Below, piece after piece: positions 1 through 9,195 of a stretch of 61,743 nt of DNA (within the stretch, counting starts at the first letter, position 1; the number at the start of each line of letters is the position of its first letter). The translations under genes were made by a program, and so were the position numbers. The notes beneath the pieces are model-generated. The model worked only from the letters and a program-made list of their open reading frames with translations. It was not told the origin of the DNA and made no database searches. Origin of the DNA: Cytophagales bacterium (GTDB lineage: Bacteria > Bacteroidota > Bacteroidia > Cytophagales > Cyclobacteriaceae); contig JADBYK010000005.1 of the NCBI GenBank assembly GCA_020403045.1, positions 1-61,743 of the forward strand. Direction: 5' to 3'.

Positions 1-139
1 AATACTGACGGTACCGTCAGTATTGTCAAGGTTAAACCCTGACAATGAAAATCACCAACTTGGTTTTCTTACTTGGGGCTAAATCGTTGATTTTCATTCG
101 TCAATTATGCAATAGAATTTCTATTGCATAATCTGGGTT
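1..139. repeat. Modular palindromic repeat, left copy (cut by window edge)
   Basis: This block is a chain of palindromes. A perfect 24-base palindrome occupies 1-24. It is followed by a 74-base core (40-113) whose ends, AATGAAAATCA and TGATTTTCATT, can pair. A 29-base palindrome at 104-132 closes the unit. The 74-base core recurs in inverted orientation at 4027-4100 with only one difference counted by eye. The tips of the terminal hairpin differ between copies, but the pairing is kept. The unit probably continues upstream of base 1. Its family is not recognised. Confidence 0.8.
104..132. terminator. Hairpin just downstream of glnN, possible terminator
   Basis: Two 14-base arms (104-117 and 119-132) pair perfectly around a single base, 13 bases beyond the glutamine synthetase stop codon. 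The position suits a transcription terminator for that gene. There is no clean run of U after the stem on the minus strand, and the hairpin is part of the repeat unit. Use as a terminator is therefore inference. Confidence 0.35.
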
Positions 140-145
140 TAATTT

Positions 146-2308
146 CTATCTCAAGAATAATAATTCACGGTATTTCACCAACGGCCAATCTTCATCATCG
201 ATCAACAGCTCGAGTTCGTCTACGGCATCACGAATCTTATCAAAGTATTTCTCTTTAATATCATCACAATATCCGTACGCGCGTTTATGCGTATCTGTAA
301 TTTTATTGATCCGCTTCCGCTCATCAATCATTTGGCGAACTCCGTTTTTGATCACCTCAATATGCTCAGATATTTCTTTGATAGTCTGAACAACTGCTTT
401 GTTATCCACGCCAAGCCCTTTCAAACCATTTGCGTTTGTAATTAATTTATTCTGATACGCTATAGCGGTAGGGATAATATGATTCATCGCTAAATCGCCA
501 ATCACACGTGCCTCGATCTGCACTTTCTTGATATAACTCTCCAGCTTGATTTCATTGCGGGCTTCCACTTCTTTGTGACTTAGCACATCGTGGGTCTCAA
601 ACAGTTCTAACGATTTTTTGGAGAGGTAAGCGTCAATTGCGCGAGGCATGTTCTTAATATTATTCAACCCTCTTTTTGCAGCTTCCTTCACCCACTCATC
701 AGAATATCCATCACCCTCAAAGCGAATCGCCTTTGATTCCTTAATATATTTCCGCAATACATTTACAATCGCGAGTCTCTTTTCTTCACCCTTCTCAATT
801 TCTTTACTTACCGTATCGTAGAACTTCGAAAGCTGATCGGCCACTATCAAGTTAAGTGCAGTCATCGGAGTTCCGCAATTGTCGCTACTGCCCACCGCTC
901 GAAACTCAAACTTGTTTCCGGTAAACGCAAAAGGAGACGTGCGATTTCGATCGGTAGCATCCAAAATAATTTCAGGAATTTGATCAATCCCCAATTTCAT
1001 ATACATGTTGTCGCCTTTCTCAATTTTCACATTCCCTTTCTTCTCTAGCTCATCCAAGACTGCTGTCATTTGTGCACCGATAAAAACGGACATGATAGCT
1101 GGTGGAGCCTCATTCGCGCCTAGACGAAAATCGTTGGCCGCGGTAGCAATACTCGCTCTTAACAAATCGGCATGTTCATGCACCGCCTTGATGGTGGTGA
1201 TAAAAAATGTAAGAAAGAGTAAGTTGTCGCGAGCTGAACTTGATGGAGCATACAAGTTTACGCCAGTGTCGGTAATTAATGACCAATTGTTATGTTTTCC
1301 ACTCCCGTTCAGTCCGGCAAATGGTTTTTCATGAAAAAGGATTTTTAAATTGTGCTTGTCGCCTACCCGGCTCATCACATCCATCATCAATTGATTATGG
1401 TCGTTGGCTACGTTCACTTCTTCAAAAAGAGGAGCTACTTCAAACTGGCTAGGGGCCACTTCATTATGACGCGTGCGTACTGGTATCCCCAATTTCCATG
1501 ACTCAATTTCAAAATCACGCATAAAATCATAAACACGTGATGGGATGGTTCCAAAATAATGATCCTCCAATTGCTGTCCCCGAGCTGGCGAGTGGCCAAA
1601 TACCGTGCGGCCGGCCATCACTAAATCAGGACGTGCGCTTGCCAAGGCCTTGTCAACAGCAAAATATTCTTGTTCCGCTCCCAGTGAAGCAACCACATGA
1701 TTGATGTCTTTATCAAAAAGCTGACACACCTTTGTCGCGGCCAAATCAACGGCCTTCAATGCCTTAAGCAAGGGTGACTTAGTATCGAGTGTTTCTCCGG
1801 TATAAGACACAAAAATCGTTGGAATACTCAGCGTCTTTCCATACAAAAACATGGGTGAAGTTGGATCCCAGGCTGTATACCCGCGAGCCTCAAACGTGCT
1901 GCGAATGCCACCGCTTGGGAAGGAAGATGCATCCGGCTCCTGCTGCACCAATTCACTTCCTTTAAACTTTTCAATACCTGAAAGCGCATCAAAGAACGAA
2001 TCATGCTTTTCTGCAGTACCTCCCGTCATCGGTTGAAACCAATGTGTAAAGTGGGTGGCACCTTTCGCAATCGCCCACGATTTTGCTGCGGAGGCAACCG
2101 CATCAGCAGTGTCTTCGTCAATTTTCTCATGGTTTTTGATTGCTTGACTTACTTTCTTGAACACGGCCGGAGCCAATGTTCCACGCATCTGCTGCATCCC
2201 GAAAACATTCTCCCCAAAAAACTGGGAGATATTGGGCGTAATCGCGTCAACATGAATCTTCGGTCGGTCATTTAGTTTTTTTAGGGCTTCAAATCGTAAT
2301 TGAGACAT
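146..2308 (-). CDS. glnN: Type III glutamine synthetase
   Basis: The gene makes glutamine from glutamate, ammonia and ATP in the cytoplasm and is the main ammonium-assimilation enzyme of many Bacteroidetes. The 720-residue length matches the type III family and is far longer than type I enzymes (about 450-470). An N-terminal stretch typical of GSIII (SQFFGENVFG, MRGTL) precedes the catalytic segments GAEQEYFAVD and NGSGKHNNWSL, which carry metal- and substrate-binding residues, and a helical C-terminal region follows. The ATG at 2308 is the natural start. The gene stands alone, with a palindromic repeat right behind its stop codon and a PAP2 gene reading away upstream. Identity is secure; the regulation is not visible. 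Confidence 0.97.
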   Translation of the reverse strand: MSQLRFEALKKLNDRPKIHVDAITPNISQFFGENVFGMQQMRGTLAPAVFKKVSQAIKNHEKIDEDTADAVASAAKSWAIAKGATHFTHWFQPMTGGTAEKHDSFFDALSGIEKFKGSELVQQEPDASSFPSGGIRSTFEARGYTAWDPTSPMFLYGKTLSIPTIFVSYTGETLDTKSPLLKALKAVDLAATKVCQLFDKDINHVVASLGAEQEYFAVDKALASARPDLVMAGRTVFGHSPARGQQLEDHYFGTIPSRVYDFMRDFEIESWKLGIPVRTRHNEVAPSQFEVAPLFEEVNVANDHNQLMMDVMSRVGDKHNLKILFHEKPFAGLNGSGKHNNWSLITDTGVNLYAPSSSARDNLLFLTFFITTIKAVHEHADLLRASIATAANDFRLGANEAPPAIMSVFIGAQMTAVLDELEKKGNVKIEKGDNMYMKLGIDQIPEIILDATDRNRTSPFAFTGNKFEFRAVGSSDNCGTPMTALNLIVADQLSKFYDTVSKEIEKGEEKRLAIVNVLRKYIKESKAIRFEGDGYSDEWVKEAAKRGLNNIKNMPRAIDAYLSKKSLELFETHDVLSHKEVEARNEIKLESYIKKVQIEARVIGDLAMNHIIPTAIAYQNKLITNANGLKGLGVDNKAVVQTIKEISEHIEVIKNGVRQMIDERKRINKITDTHKRAYGYCDDIKEKYFDKIRDAVDELELLIDDEDWPLVKYRELLFLR

Positions 2309-2551
2309 AGTGGTTGTTTTTTTATCAATTGGGTCGAAATTTAGACGAAAATTGTGAATTGTAGGATTAAATATTGGGCTATTTTAGAAAAAATAGTTCC
2401 CAAAGACGACAAAATGGGTAAAAATGACATTGCCTTGTCTGGATGGCTTTTTCAAAAGGCAAAATGATTTGTCCTGATTTATCACGAAGTCTTCTATATC
2501 ACTTATTATCACTTATTTTTACAGGCTTACCCAAGTTGAAAGCAAAGAAAA

Positions 2552-3190
2552 ATGTCTAGACTAGAAAAGAATAATGCTTCCTCTGTGTGGAAGTTAGCCG
2601 GAATTCTCCTCGTCATCGTGTGCTTAATGTTTTCGTTGCAACATCTTCCACAACTGGATTTCATTGTATGGCTCCAATCCAAGGGAACAAGCACGACCAC
2701 TTTGTTTTTACAGATTGTCTCCGATTCGATAACATTCTTCAGCCTGGGTGTACCGCTGGCAATTGCTGTTTTCAAAGAGTTTGACAGGACCTCGATTAAA
2801 AGGAATTCACGGCTCTCGTTCGTTTATGTGGGTGTCAGCGTAGGTATAGCCGGTTTAATCTCGTACGCCATCAAAAATATTGGATTAATTCCTCGTCCTT
2901 ACGAAGTGGACGCCCGAATCGTCCAACTCAGTGTTGGAGGAGGATTCTCCTTTCCGAGCGGTCATACCACTGAAGCCTTCGCTTCCGCTGCTGCACTTTC
3001 CTTTTTACTCCCCCAACCAAAGTATTTTTTGCCATTCTTTTTTTGGGCAGGTCTTGTTGGCTTATCTCGAATTTATCTTGGCGTACACTACCCGTTTGAT
3101 GTGCTCGGTGGCATGGCCATTGGTGTTACGACTTCTTTCGCCTTGCGATTCTATTTCAGGAAAAAGACAGAAATATTTAGTTCGCGGTAG
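2552..3190 (+). CDS. PAP2-family membrane phosphatase
   Basis: This 212-residue integral membrane protein belongs to the PAP2 superfamily, which removes phosphate from lipid phosphates such as phosphatidic acid or undecaprenyl pyrophosphate. The three PAP2 signature pieces are present in order: K..GLIPRP near the middle, FPSGHTTEAFA with the central His, and SRIYLGVHYPFDVLGG with the catalytic His. Hydrophobic segments lie around residues 15-30, 40-65, 90-110 and 140-200. The 3' end overlaps the convergent hydroxylase gene by 14 bases. The substrate cannot be read from sequence. Confidence 0.9.
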   Translation: MSRLEKNNASSVWKLAGILLVIVCLMFSLQHLPQLDFIVWLQSKGTSTTTLFLQIVSDSITFFSLGVPLAIAVFKEFDRTSIKRNSRLSFVYVGVSVGIAGLISYAIKNIGLIPRPYEVDARIVQLSVGGGFSFPSGHTTEAFASAAALSFLLPQPKYFLPFFFWAGLVGLSRIYLGVHYPFDVLGGMAIGVTTSFALRFYFRKKTEIFSSR

Positions 3191-3959
3191 GTTGTCGAGT
3201 TTTCACTTCTTCAAACTGTTTGTCGTAATCTTCGCGAATGGTTCCCATCCATCGATCCCACCACAGAAAATAGAGCCCATAGTTACCAGTAAAAAACTGA
3301 TGATGCTGATTATGGTTGACAGACGTGTTGATCCACCTACCAACTCTACTCCGTGAAAATCGTTTAGGATAAAGTTCATAGCCTAAATGTCCATACACGT
3401 TATAGATCATCATGATCAACAAAAAGAGACTAATGGATAGTGGATGAACAGGAATTATAAATGCGAGAACAACCACAATTCCTGCCTCTACCATTGCCTC
3501 AAGTGGATGAAAAGCGTATGCCGCCCAAGGTGAAGGATTTGTAGACAGATGGTGAACTTTATGAACCCTTTTATAAAGTGCAGATGAGTGCATGGCCCGA
3601 TGTGTCCAATAAAAGTATGTGTCGTGGATCAATAGCATTAAAACAACACTCGTATAAAAGTAGGCGACACCGAATTCATCGATGGAAGTGTACAACTTTG
3701 TGAAACTCCGTATTGGCGTAAAAAACAATGTGTAGCCTACGGCTGCAAAAACCACCACCGTCACAAGCGAAAAGCCTATTTCTCTAAGGTAATCACTTCT
3801 CTTGGGGAACCGTATTTGAATCTTTTTAAATGACCATTTTGATTTCCAGAAAAAGTAGAAAGCCGCAAATGCAGCGGCCGCCACAACCAGATAACGCAAT
3901 AAAACAAGCAAGAAAATGAACCAAAAGCCATTTGCTGAAATCTCCTTCAAGTCGATCAT
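3177..3959 (-). CDS. Sterol desaturase / fatty acid hydroxylase family protein
   Basis: This is a membrane di-iron oxygenase-type protein of 260 residues. The histidine clusters that bind the iron pair are all present: HDTYFYWTHRAMH, HKVHHLS, then NHNQHHQ near the C-terminus. Four or so hydrophobic segments surround them. Family members hydroxylate or desaturate fatty acids, carotenoids or sterols; the substrate here is unknown. The ATG at 3959 is preferred because the upstream in-frame extension has no standard start codon. The start lies 40 bases from the right palindromic repeat, so that repeat sits in the promoter region. The gene converges on, and overlaps, the PAP2 gene. Confidence 0.9.
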   Translation of the reverse strand: MIDLKEISANGFWFIFLLVLLRYLVVAAAAFAAFYFFWKSKWSFKKIQIRFPKRSDYLREIGFSLVTVVVFAAVGYTLFFTPIRSFTKLYTSIDEFGVAYFYTSVVLMLLIHDTYFYWTHRAMHSSALYKRVHKVHHLSTNPSPWAAYAFHPLEAMVEAGIVVVLAFIIPVHPLSISLFLLIMMIYNVYGHLGYELYPKRFSRSRVGRWINTSVNHNQHHQFFTGNYGLYFLWWDRWMGTIREDYDKQFEEVKTRQPTAN

Positions 3960-3998
3960 ACACCTTTGATTAAAAATCAAAGAAACAGTTTAACGCAG

Positions 3999-4225
3999 AT
4001 TATGCAATGCTGACGGTACTGTCAGCATTGCATAATTGACGAATGAAAATCAACGATTTAGCCCCAAGTAAAAAAACCAAGTTGGTGATTTTCATTGTCA
4101 GGTCAGACGATAAATGTCTGACTCTGACCGAAAGCGTCACGAGGTTTAACCTTGACATCCGCCTCAGGCGGATCGTCAACCCCTTGGGCAAACTATGCAT
4201 TCCTAATGCATAGTTTGGGTTTAAA
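3999..4225. repeat. Modular palindromic repeat, right copy (inverted)
   Basis: The unit holds at least four palindromes: 16-base arms 3999-4014/4021-4036; GTCAGAC 4102-4108 with GTCTGAC 4116-4122; ATCCGCCTCAGGCGGAT at 4157-4173; and 12-base arms 4190-4201/4205-4216. Between the first two lies the 74-base core (4027-4100), the reverse complement of 40-113 with one mismatch. This copy carries an extra 100 bases of palindromes compared with the visible part of the left copy. No protein-coding capacity is credible here. Confidence 0.85.
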
Positions 4226-4267
4226 CTAAAAGCAATCAAATAACGTCTAATCAAAAAAATTACGAAT

Positions 4268-4420
4268 ATGACAAACTACCCTTGGAAAGCAAAATCAGCA
4301 GAATATGCTATCAAAATTGATTCATTTTATGCTAAGAATATTTCCCTTGCTTGGATCAATTGGGAATTGAACCAATTGGAGGAACGAACACAAATTCAAA
4401 GACGAAGAAGTAAGAAGTGA
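4268..4420 (+). CDS. Possible small protein, 50 residues
   Basis: An ATG-initiated frame of 50 codons lies between the palindromic repeat and the GIN-domain gene. The product would be basic at the C-terminus (QRRRSKK) and rich in aromatic residues, with no signal peptide or membrane segment. No family is recognised. It may be chance or a remnant of a longer gene; it is listed because nothing else explains 4226-4441. Confidence 0.25.
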   Translation: MTNYPWKAKSAEYAIKIDSFYAKNISLAWINWELNQLEERTQIQRRRSKK

Positions 4421-4441
4421 AATGCTTTCTCTCTATTTAAT

Positions 4442-5122
4442 TTAATTTGATTTTTTTACAGAGCCTCCGCTACTAGAGCCCGTATTTGTTCGGCTGGGTG
4501 TTCCTCTGTATTTTATGCTGCCCCCGCTGCTGGCGTGTCCGTCAATCTCTTTCAACACATTCACCTTAACACTGGCTCCGCTACTTGCGTTGGCATCCAC
4601 AATTTCGCTACTCAACTCGTAGGCATCTACGTCTCCTGCGCTACTGGCTTCTACTTCTAATCGCTTCGATTTTCCTTCTAACTGAACGTTGGCGGCACTA
4701 GAAGCGTCAACTTTTGTGATGTCGGCATCAAGCCCTATCTCGACAGATGCCGCACTGGAAGCGCTGATCGACATAGAAGGTGTTATTATCTGCCCCTCCG
4801 AAAAAACATTGGAAGCTGAGCTGGCCGCAATTTTTTCCATTTTTAAATAAGTAACATAGACTTTAACGCTTATCTTTTTGTAACTGCCATCCCGCATGCG
4901 GATTCTCAACACTGAACCTGAAACATCGGTAAGCACATCTGACATACTTCCATTGGAAACCTCCACCTTAACCTCCTCTTTATTCCCTTTTTTTAAATAG
5001 ACATCGATCGCTTGGGACGACTTGATGCCCTGGAAAGAGCCCACCTGCCTTGTTTCGATTTGTTGGGAAAACGTTGCGTTTACAAACAATACGTTCAAAA
5101 CGACTACAAATAACTTCTTCAT
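4442..5122 (-). CDS. Secreted GIN-domain (DUF2807) protein
   Basis: This 226-residue protein starts with a clear signal peptide (MKKLFVVVLNVLFVNATFSQ) and carries one head GIN domain (DUF2807), a right-handed beta-helix-like fold common in Bacteroidetes. Residues from about 100 to the end form short repeats with conserved ASSA or ASSG turns, as expected of beta-helix rungs. The ATG at 5122 gives a proper signal peptide, so the seven-codon upstream extension is not used. The molecular role of the family is not established; surface or periplasmic location follows from the signal peptide. A second GIN domain is found at the end of the PspC protein at 31097-33496. Confidence 0.85.
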   Translation of the reverse strand: MKKLFVVVLNVLFVNATFSQQIETRQVGSFQGIKSSQAIDVYLKKGNKEEVKVEVSNGSMSDVLTDVSGSVLRIRMRDGSYKKISVKVYVTYLKMEKIAASSASNVFSEGQIITPSMSISASSAASVEIGLDADITKVDASSAANVQLEGKSKRLEVEASSAGDVDAYELSSEIVDANASSGASVKVNVLKEIDGHASSGGSIKYRGTPSRTNTGSSSGGSVKKSN

Positions 5123-5334
5123 AAGATGTATTTTTTGGGTCAATAGAAAATCTCGCAGACTAACTTTGGTTTATTGGTATCAATCTCGACTGAACCAAAG
5201 ACCAGTTGAAGGCTAAAGGGTTGCATCTACCGTTGCAAGCTTATCAAAAAAGTCAAATGAGTGTAATAATTAACCAAATTTTGCCTAAATTTCGAGTGAT
5301 GTTATTCATAACTTTGTTCAAATATTAAATCATT

Positions 5335-5727
5335 ATGATTAAAGACCAATTAAATATTCTGATAAATTTAGCAGCAAGTGATAGCACGGTGGCAGAAAAA
5401 GAAGCCAAAGTAATCTATACATTGGCCAAGGCGAATGGGATCGCAAAGGAAGTAGTGGATGAAATGTTAAAGACTCCACAACCCATTTTGTCTTTCGACA
5501 CATTTACCGAAGATGAGAAATTTGAAAACCTCTACCATTTAATTCAACTCATGAAAAGTGATGGGCAGGTATTCAAAAGTGAAATTCACTTCTGCGAAGA
5601 CATTGCAGAGAAATTAGGCTACAAGAAATCCGTAGTAGCAGAACTTTCGTCACGTATTTACAGCGACCCCTCTATTACGGCTGACCGAAAAATGCTTATG
5701 GATCGCGCACACAAGTTCCTGAAATAG
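5335..5727 (+). CDS. TerB-like (tellurite-resistance fold) protein
   Basis: The 130-residue all-helical cytoplasmic protein matches the TerB-like pattern: NLAASDSTVAEKE near residue 12 and LIQLMKSDGQVFKSEIHFCEDIAEKLG near 65-95, two EF-hand-like acidic loops known to bind metal in TerB homologues. There is no signal peptide. A Bacteroidetes-like -7 element TAACTTTG sits at 5309-5316, but a good -33 partner at the right distance is missing. The biological role of single TerB proteins is unclear. It converges on the amidohydrolase gene with a shared terminator between. Confidence 0.75.
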   Translation: MIKDQLNILINLAASDSTVAEKEAKVIYTLAKANGIAKEVVDEMLKTPQPILSFDTFTEDEKFENLYHLIQLMKSDGQVFKSEIHFCEDIAEKLGYKKSVVAELSSRIYSDPSITADRKMLMDRAHKFLK

Positions 5728-5735
5728 GGCTCTCC

Positions 5736-5782
5736 CAAAAAAAAATACTAAAGAGTCGGCATCAATTGTCGACTCTTTTTTT
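5736..5782. terminator. Bidirectional terminator between terB-like and amidohydrolase genes
   Basis: AAAGAGTCG (5750-5758) pairs with CGACTCTTT (5770-5778). The stem is followed by a T-run on the plus strand (5776-5782) and preceded by an A-run (5736-5746) that acts as a T-run for the minus strand. It fits both convergent genes. One arm lies inside the last codons of the amidohydrolase gene. Confidence 0.8.
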
Positions 5783-7486
5783 GTGCTCAAATAGTACCTT
5801 TCCCCCAAAGATGGTCATCTCTACCTCAGTGGATAGCAAAAGATTTTCGTCCACTTTCAATATATCTTGAGAAAGCACGGTAAAGTCCGCGAGTTTACCA
5901 ACCTCAATGGAGCCCTTCACATCTTCTTCAAAAGCACCATAGGCTGCATCCAACGTATAGGATCTAAGCGCTTGCTCCCGAGTCATTTTCTCAGCTGGCT
6001 CATATCCTCCTTCGGGTTGGCCCTGGAGAGTTTTTCTTGTTACTGAAGCATAGAAACTAGCAATAGGATTGATCGGCTCCACAGGAACATCTGTTCCATT
6101 GACGAGCTTTGCGCCTGATTTTAACAACGTCTGCCACATATAAGCGCCTTCTTTAATTCTCTTTGCGCCCAATCGATCGATTGCCCAAGGTCTGTCAGAA
6201 GAAAGATGAATGGCTTGTATAGCGGGTATTACTCCAAGTTTTGCAAAACGAGGCAGGTCTGCTGGCGAAATGTGCTGTGCATGCTCGATGCGAAACCGCG
6301 CGTCCCGCGCCTTTTCCGGGTTTTCTTGAAAGGCTGCATCATATCTATCAAGAATCTCTCTATTCGCACGATCACCTATTGCGTGAGAACAAACCTGAAA
6401 CCCTCCCTTCAAACCTTCCTTTGAAATTTTAAGCACTGTGTCCATGGAAAGGGTGGCCATTCCACTAAAATCAGGTCGGTCTGAATAAGGTTCTAGTAAC
6501 CAAGCTCCCCTTGACCCTAATGCGCCATCACAATTTAACTTGATTGAACGGATCGTCAATAAATTCTCTTTGTCAATTTCTGGACCGCGCCTAAGGTATT
6601 CGTAAACAAGTGTCGGATCAAAACCAGTGAGCATCACGTAAAGCCGGGTATTCAATTTGCCTTCCTTCTTGAACTTGTGAAAGAGATCAATGCTTTTTCG
6701 AGAAGCTCCCGCATCGTGAAAACTGGTAATACCGTTTCGCAGGCATGCTTGCATGGCCAATTCCATCGCACGCACATCCCTTTCCTCCGTCTCCTCAGGA
6801 ATTTGTTTCGTAATGAGAGATTGCGCTCTTTCGTTAAAAATCCCGGTGGGATTACCAAGTTCATCGCGAATAATCTCGCCCCCTTCGTTTATTTCCTTGC
6901 TCAATTTTTCTACCGATAGCTGATTGACACCCGCCAACTGCATCGCCTTGGCATTGGCAAAACCGGCATGGCCACTGGCATGTTTCAAGAATACCGGATT
7001 GTCGGGCGAGGCAGCGCTGAGCAATTCATGAGTCTGGAAGCCTTTGATCATCTTTTCCGGCTTCTTAGTCCATTTGTCTTGATGCCACCCTCTACCAATA
7101 ATCCATTGACCGGGCTCTGCTTTCGCTACGGCCAACTTCACCTTCTCAACCATTTCTTCATAACTTTTTACGTTCATCAAATCAAGATCCAATTCATTGT
7201 AGCCAAGGCCCATAAAATGCCCATGCCCTTCAATTAATCCGGGGGTCATTGTTCGGCCTTTTAAATCAATAGAGTTGGTCTTTTCTCCGTCAAACTCGGT
7301 GACCCCATCTGCATCCCCGGCATAAATTATTTTCCCTCCGGCAACGGCAACCGCTTCAACTTCGGGTTGTTGGGCATTCATGGTATAAATCGTTCCGCCC
7401 CGAATGATCAGATCTGCAGCGGTTTTCTTTCCGCCACAGCCAGCGATTACCAATGCGATTAAGGAAAAAGTGGTTATTCTTTTCAT
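5762..7486 (-). CDS. Secreted amidohydrolase lipoprotein (YtcJ/LAF3-like)
   Basis: The 574-residue protein has a lipoprotein signal (MKRITTFSLIALVIAGC, lipid-modified Cys17), so it should be anchored in the envelope. It then shows the amidohydrolase composite domain: DLIIRGGTIYTM at the start, the metal motif GHGHF where YtcJ-like enzymes have H-x-H, RIEHAQH and NGTDVPVEPINP with the catalytic Asp. The closing KLADFTVLSQDIL strand is typical. Family members hydrolyse amide bonds; the substrate is unknown. The ATG at 7486 was chosen because it yields the lipoprotein signal; an upstream extension of 22 codons would bury it. Confidence 0.88.
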   Translation of the reverse strand: MKRITTFSLIALVIAGCGGKKTAADLIIRGGTIYTMNAQQPEVEAVAVAGGKIIYAGDADGVTEFDGEKTNSIDLKGRTMTPGLIEGHGHFMGLGYNELDLDLMNVKSYEEMVEKVKLAVAKAEPGQWIIGRGWHQDKWTKKPEKMIKGFQTHELLSAASPDNPVFLKHASGHAGFANAKAMQLAGVNQLSVEKLSKEINEGGEIIRDELGNPTGIFNERAQSLITKQIPEETEERDVRAMELAMQACLRNGITSFHDAGASRKSIDLFHKFKKEGKLNTRLYVMLTGFDPTLVYEYLRRGPEIDKENLLTIRSIKLNCDGALGSRGAWLLEPYSDRPDFSGMATLSMDTVLKISKEGLKGGFQVCSHAIGDRANREILDRYDAAFQENPEKARDARFRIEHAQHISPADLPRFAKLGVIPAIQAIHLSSDRPWAIDRLGAKRIKEGAYMWQTLLKSGAKLVNGTDVPVEPINPIASFYASVTRKTLQGQPEGGYEPAEKMTREQALRSYTLDAAYGAFEEDVKGSIEVGKLADFTVLSQDILKVDENLLLSTEVEMTIFGGKVLFEHKKRVDN

Positions 7487-7596
7487 AAGCTGTTTTTTAC
7501 AATCAGGGTTAAATGTAACAAGTTCAACCGGTTTTCGCGGTTCACATTCCATGAATGTTTTGTTGATTATATTCGTAACTTATTTTGCAATACCTG

Positions 7597-8328
7597 ATGA
7601 AAAAAATCGTGTTCGCCCTTTGCCTTTTCGGGGTAATGGCTACCAAAGCCAGCGGGCAAGACGTGGGTCTCTCGTTTTCCTATTTCATCCCTCGCAATGG
7701 TGATTTTTCTACTCCAATAAGCCCATTTTCAATCCGAGGGCTAGGGGTCAACCTCAACCGGTTTATTGCATTGCAAACAGGAGCTTCTTTGTATCGAATG
7801 GCAGGTCTTGGTATCATCGACACTCCACTTGAATCCAATCACTCTTTGCTGGGGCCCAACTTTACTATACTTGTCCCCGCAGAATTGGTCATCCAATTGG
7901 CTGGCCAACAAGTGCAACTAGACCTCAAAGCTGGAGGATTCTTTTTTTGCGGATTTGATCAACAGCTTAATTACGGGAACATCGACCGCGCAATCAAAAG
8001 CTTGAAGGGCTGGGACCTCGCAAATGCGAATTTGAGCTACGAAAATAACCCTGGATTTGGATACCATTTCGGAACTGAATTGACGATCCCATTTTCCAGC
8101 CAATTGAAAATATCTTTAGAAGTCAACTATCTGGTAGGCAGCGCACCTCTTCCTCTTAAAGGAATTTACTCGGGTGGATTTTTTAACAGCCCAAATGAAA
8201 CAATTCCTGTTGACTTTAAAGATGCAAAAGTAGATTTTACAGGACTAGAGTTTTCCATTGGACTCATTTTCTCCGGTGGCAATGGTGCAGGGGGAAAGGG
8301 GGCCCGGGGAAGAGGCCGAAAGAGATAG
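7597..8328 (+). CDS. Exported protein, probable outer-membrane beta-barrel
   Basis: The product has 243 residues with a signal peptide (MKKIVFALCLFGVMATKASG). The rest alternates hydrophobic and polar residues in strands ending in aromatic residues (LEFSIGLIF), as in small outer-membrane barrels. After this last strand is an unusual Gly/Arg-rich tail (GGNGAGGKGARGRGRKR). No family is recognised. It is divergent from the amidohydrolase gene and convergent with pdeM. The ATG at 7597 is chosen for the signal peptide. Confidence 0.65.
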   Translation: MKKIVFALCLFGVMATKASGQDVGLSFSYFIPRNGDFSTPISPFSIRGLGVNLNRFIALQTGASLYRMAGLGIIDTPLESNHSLLGPNFTILVPAELVIQLAGQQVQLDLKAGGFFFCGFDQQLNYGNIDRAIKSLKGWDLANANLSYENNPGFGYHFGTELTIPFSSQLKISLEVNYLVGSAPLPLKGIYSGGFFNSPNETIPVDFKDAKVDFTGLEFSIGLIFSGGNGAGGKGARGRGRKR

Positions 8329-8344
8329 TTATTACTGGTCGTTT

Positions 8345-8998
8345 TTAAGAAAGCGCTGGTGAACTCACATCGATCACGTTATCCTTTGTGATCGCAAAAA
8401 CTCTTTCGCCTTTTTGAGGATTTATCTTTGCCATGCCGGTGAACGATCCAAAAGCAGGCAGAATGGCCTGATTATTTCGGAAATAGAAACAAGGCAGCAT
8501 CAACGATTGTCCCGCGCCCCCCTTCAGCCGTACGCCTGGATGTATGTGGCCGGCAATATTATACATGCCGGTAGGCACATCTTTCAATGGCTCGTGTGTC
8601 AAAATGAATGAGCCTATGGCTACTTCATGTGAAACTTTCAATAAGTTTTTGCCATACTTTTCGAGGGAGAGAATGTCATGGTTTCCAATCACCAGTTCAA
8701 AAGAACATGCAGAAAAGTGATGAGTAATCTGGGCGACCGTTTCCCATTCTTGATTGTAGGCACTATGGAACAAGTCACCTAAAAAAATCACCCTGTCTGG
8801 CTTGAGAAAATTGATAGCATCAATCAAAAGACTCGCATTTTTCATGTTAGCCCGCATAGGAACAGCTATTCCGGACTTCCGGAAGTGGTTTATTTTCCCA
8901 AAATGAAGATCTGCGATCAAGAGTATTTTTTTATCCGGCAGAAATAGGATCTTCTCCGGGTACATTGCCATTGCCACTTCCAATATCTCAATTCTCAT
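8345..8998 (-). CDS. pdeM: PdeM-like metallophosphoesterase
   Basis: The 217-residue calcineurin-type phosphoesterase has its metal-binding blocks in order: ADLHFGK, LGDLFHS, IGNHD, HEP and GHIHPG. Length and the LLIADLHFGKINHFRKSGIAVP segment match PdeM, which is usually encoded with a DNA ligase and a Lhr-type helicase in bacterial DNA-repair clusters. Those partners are not next to it here, so the gene stands apart from its usual set. The in vivo substrate is not known with certainty. Confidence 0.85.
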   Translation of the reverse strand: MRIEILEVAMAMYPEKILFLPDKKILLIADLHFGKINHFRKSGIAVPMRANMKNASLLIDAINFLKPDRVIFLGDLFHSAYNQEWETVAQITHHFSACSFELVIGNHDILSLEKYGKNLLKVSHEVAIGSFILTHEPLKDVPTGMYNIAGHIHPGVRLKGGAGQSLMLPCFYFRNNQAILPAFGSFTGMAKINPQKGERVFAITKDNVIDVSSPALS

Positions 8999-9195
8999 AA
9001 TTGGTATTTTCTATTGAAATAACCCTTTTTTACCCAAAAAAGTCATCGCCCGAAAATGGATAAGAATTCATTTGTCGATCCAAGTCAACTTAAAAAGGTT
9101 AACATTTACATAATATTGATCCTATCAATTTTGATTGCAGAATCAAATTCTTAAAGGCATCTTGACGCCCAATTGCAAATCTATAGCTATTCCCC

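Noticed and set aside
4000-4254. Minus-strand frame of 84 codons over the right palindromic repeat
   Set aside because: It consists of the repeat itself; the palindromic structure explains the sequence and no protein family fits.
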